This document shows, one piece after another, positions 61,406-64,000 of a DNA stretch of 64,000 bases. The stretch's first letter is position 1, and the number at the start of each line of letters is the position of its first letter. The position numbers and the translations under genes are program-made. Source of the DNA: Pegea sp. RAD2-039 (Eukaryota; Chordata; Thaliacea; Salpida; Salpidae); NCBI GenBank assembly GCA_034620365.1, contig JAQGEQ010000284.1:310001-374000 (forward strand), written 5' to 3'. Below the pieces are notes generated by a model, which did no database searches, was not told where the DNA came from, and saw only the letters and a list, made by a program, of their open reading frames with translations.

Positions 61406-64000
61406 GTTCTAATCATTTTTAAAGACTTGTTCGAAGGTAAGAAGACAAAAACTAATTATACTCAGATTAATAAAAGTTAAATTTAAAACCAACTATTTAA
61501 GAATGAAATAAATATCAGCTACAGCATAAACATGTTTAATATAAACAATTCAAAGCCCTTTTTGTCTACTCCAATCTTGCTAAGAATACAATTTCAGATA
61601 TGACATCATCATATATATAGTTTGATTTATGATGACAATTTACAAATGTAAGTTTTATGAATTTTTTTTTTAATTTTGATAGTAACATGTTTCCCAAAAA
61701 TCTGCAATTTTAGTTTGCTTACATGAATATTAAAATATTATTTGGATGAAAAAAATCCAATTTAAGTTAACATAGAAAATAACTGAATAAAAAAATATAA
61801 AGAAATATATTTTCAAAGTAAGTTTCAGAACAGGGGATTTTTTTTTGAGAAATTTAGTTTTTGTTTAGTAAATGAGTAAATATTTGGTTTTAAAATCTTT
61901 TAAATAATTATTTTTTTGTTTTTGTTGAATACTTATGTTGAAAAGAAAAGTTAAAAAGTTTAATAACATTTTTTCTTCTGAAATATTAGGATATTTATAT
62001 TAGTGTTAGAAACCACAGAAAGAAATAAATGAAATCACTATTTAGTACCCTTCTGGTAGTTACTGAATAATCACGAGAGACGCGTTTTAATGACGCGATA
62101 AACACCTGAATGATGTAAACTAATCGTCGAATCTTCTTTTTGATTTGTTCCTTTTCTCTGTGGCGTCGAATCCGACTCGACTCATTGGAACTGTTCATGG
62201 TATCTTCTTCATGCTACAAGTTCAGATAAATGAAAATTTGGTTTCATTAATCTAGCTGTTCCAAGAACGACTTCTGTATGTGGTTTCAGTTGATCTTATC
62301 TGTTGGATTGAATAATTTCTGAACTCTTTAAATTGATTTCTTTCGATGGATACTTCAACTTTATATTTTTATAAATTTGTTGTTGAAGAAAAGTTTTATA
62401 ATTTCAAATAAAGTTCACTTTGATGATGTAGTTGAGTTTCCTGACTTTTTAATTTGATTTTCGGATGTCTGATGCTGATGATTCAGATAATTGATCTTCA
62501 AGATACTTTGTACAAGAAAGAATTGAAAAGTTAAATTAGATTTTTAATTTTTAGATTTTCAAACAAATATTGAAATCTTTTTAAACTTTGGTTACTATAA
62601 TAGAAGTTAAATAAGTAAATAAAATTTTGTTGAATTGTTTTCTTTTTGTTTAAGCTCTTCAAAAGATTTTCTTCTGGGAGTAAATTGAGTTTCAATAACA
62701 GCGAGGTTGATTAGAATTTCACAGAAATCAAAACAATCTGAGAAATCTATGACTTTGAACTTTGAAACCAATTGACTCATCAAAACTAAACCAAAACTGT
62801 TCCAAAAAAAATCCTAATGATTAAGATCATTCATCATCAGCATGAAATGTTAGTTTAATTAATTTAGTTTAAAGCAGTTTTTGTTATGATCACAAATTGC
62901 TATTTACTGAAGGAAGTGAAAACATTTTGTAAATATTCAAATTATAATTAACATAAAGGTCTTAAAAATCTTTTCTATTTGTAAATTTATAAAAATTTAT
63001 GGTTTAAATCAAACTTTTATTTACTTAGAAAAAAATAAAAATTATGACATGAATTAGTTTAGCTGTCTATAGATTCAAGTTAATAATACAATTTTGCAAA
63101 TTACAATTTTAGGATCATACTAGGTATTTTTCTCTAATTTTGATTTTAATCTGTTAAAATAGAAAACTTTTTCCGAACTATTTTATAAATTATTATTTCA
63201 AACTATTTTATAAAATCAAAATTGTTTCTTAATCTAAAATATTTGTAAAATAATAAATCTCAACAATTCTTAGATTTTTCAAAGAAAATCTTTTCAGTTA
63301 AAAAACTTTTTATACTTTTACTTAGTTTACTTTATTATAATTTTCATAACTTTTTATGTAACTTTTTTCTGTTCGCTAGATGGCGCTATAAACACAATAT
63401 TTCTTCAACAACAAGACCGGATTAGAACCAACATATTAACAATCACTCGCCTTCAAAGCTCAAAATATTAAAAAGTAAATACAACAAGTAAATTAAAGAA
63501 GTATCTTTTCAAACTGAATTAATTTATTTTAGTAATAATATTAACTAAAACCAAAACTAGTCGAATTTTTTTATTTATAAAAAGATTTACTTTTGACATA
63601 ATTTGTTTTTGCAAAATAGATGTAACAATATAGAGCTTGAAAGTTCTCTCATAAAACTCGATAAAATAGTTCTACGAGCTAAAATTGCTAATCTTTCATT
63701 TTAGAATATAATTAAAAGTGAAACGTTTATTGCAACATTGTTTAGTGTCATGTATTAGAATAAAGGTAATGCATGTCAATTCAATTCACAAATATCAAAA
63801 TAGTCTGTAAGCTGTTAGAAAATATTCTTAACTAAATGTTTTTGTAAGTTGATGTTAAGATGAATAAGATTTATTAAAGATTTGCAAAACTCTAAAATAT
63901 CTATTCAAGAATTTGACTAAGTGATTGTTTTGTCAAGTAAGTAGGTTAAAGATAAGCACAAAGATTACTTTTATTTCATTCAATAATATTTCATTTTCAA
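61406..64000. other. AT-rich stretch to the window end, no gene recognised
   Basis: No conserved exon seen. A minus-strand open frame at 62198-61995 (MNSSNESSRIRRHREKEQ...) is more GC-rich than its surroundings and could be a first exon of a gene reading leftward, but there is no homology I recognise and no confirmed partner exon. Confidence 0.4.

Overview
The window looks like nuclear DNA of an animal, probably an invertebrate. It is very AT-rich between genes and carries conserved metazoan genes cut by many short GT-AG introns, mostly 43-60 nt in the two largest genes. It also holds several lineages of non-LTR retrotransposons. A BESS-type domain hints at arthropod or related protostome ancestry, but I cannot name the species. 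Nothing resembles a bacterial operon, CRISPR array or virus.

Layout. 2.1-3.4 kb: an old inverted LINE fragment. 5.1-10.8 kb (+): a complete Son of sevenless (Ras GEF). 12.5-15.8 kb: an old LINE split by a younger LINE that keeps an open reverse-transcriptase frame. 17.8-28.3 kb (+): a complete HECTD1 E3 ubiquitin ligase, which I resolve into 44 exons and 2,559 codons. 28.6-29.9 kb (+): TRMT61A, the catalytic subunit of tRNA m1A58 methyltransferase. 30.6-32.0 kb (-): a TLC-domain membrane protein (TLCD4/TMEM56-like). 33.7-34.1 kb (+): barrier-to-autointegration factor. 35.2-36.0 kb: a decayed LINE. 37.4-40.2 kb (-): epsin. 42.9-43.1 kb: a tRNA-derived SINE. 44.2-48.1 kb (+) and 52.2-56.1 kb (-): two intact SLC22-type transporters arranged tail to tail around a spacer full of retroelement debris. 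57.0-58.6 kb (+): an unrecognised helical protein. 58.8-59.7 kb (-): the C-terminal part of a BESS-motif protein. 60.9-61.4 kb: a 122-bp tandem duplication and LINE scraps. I see no gene in the last 2.6 kb.

The host genes do not form one pathway: they cover Ras signalling, ubiquitylation, tRNA modification, chromatin and nuclear envelope, endocytosis and transport. The most interesting structure lies elsewhere. First, a LINE family and a tRNA-derived SINE share the same 3' tail with a small hairpin, the pattern of a SINE mobilised by a partner LINE. Second, the inverted SLC22 pair shows patches of near-identical sequence, introns included, inside otherwise diverged genes, which points to gene conversion. 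Exon limits were set by hand from reading-frame continuity, splice dinucleotides and remembered family patterns; no search was run.
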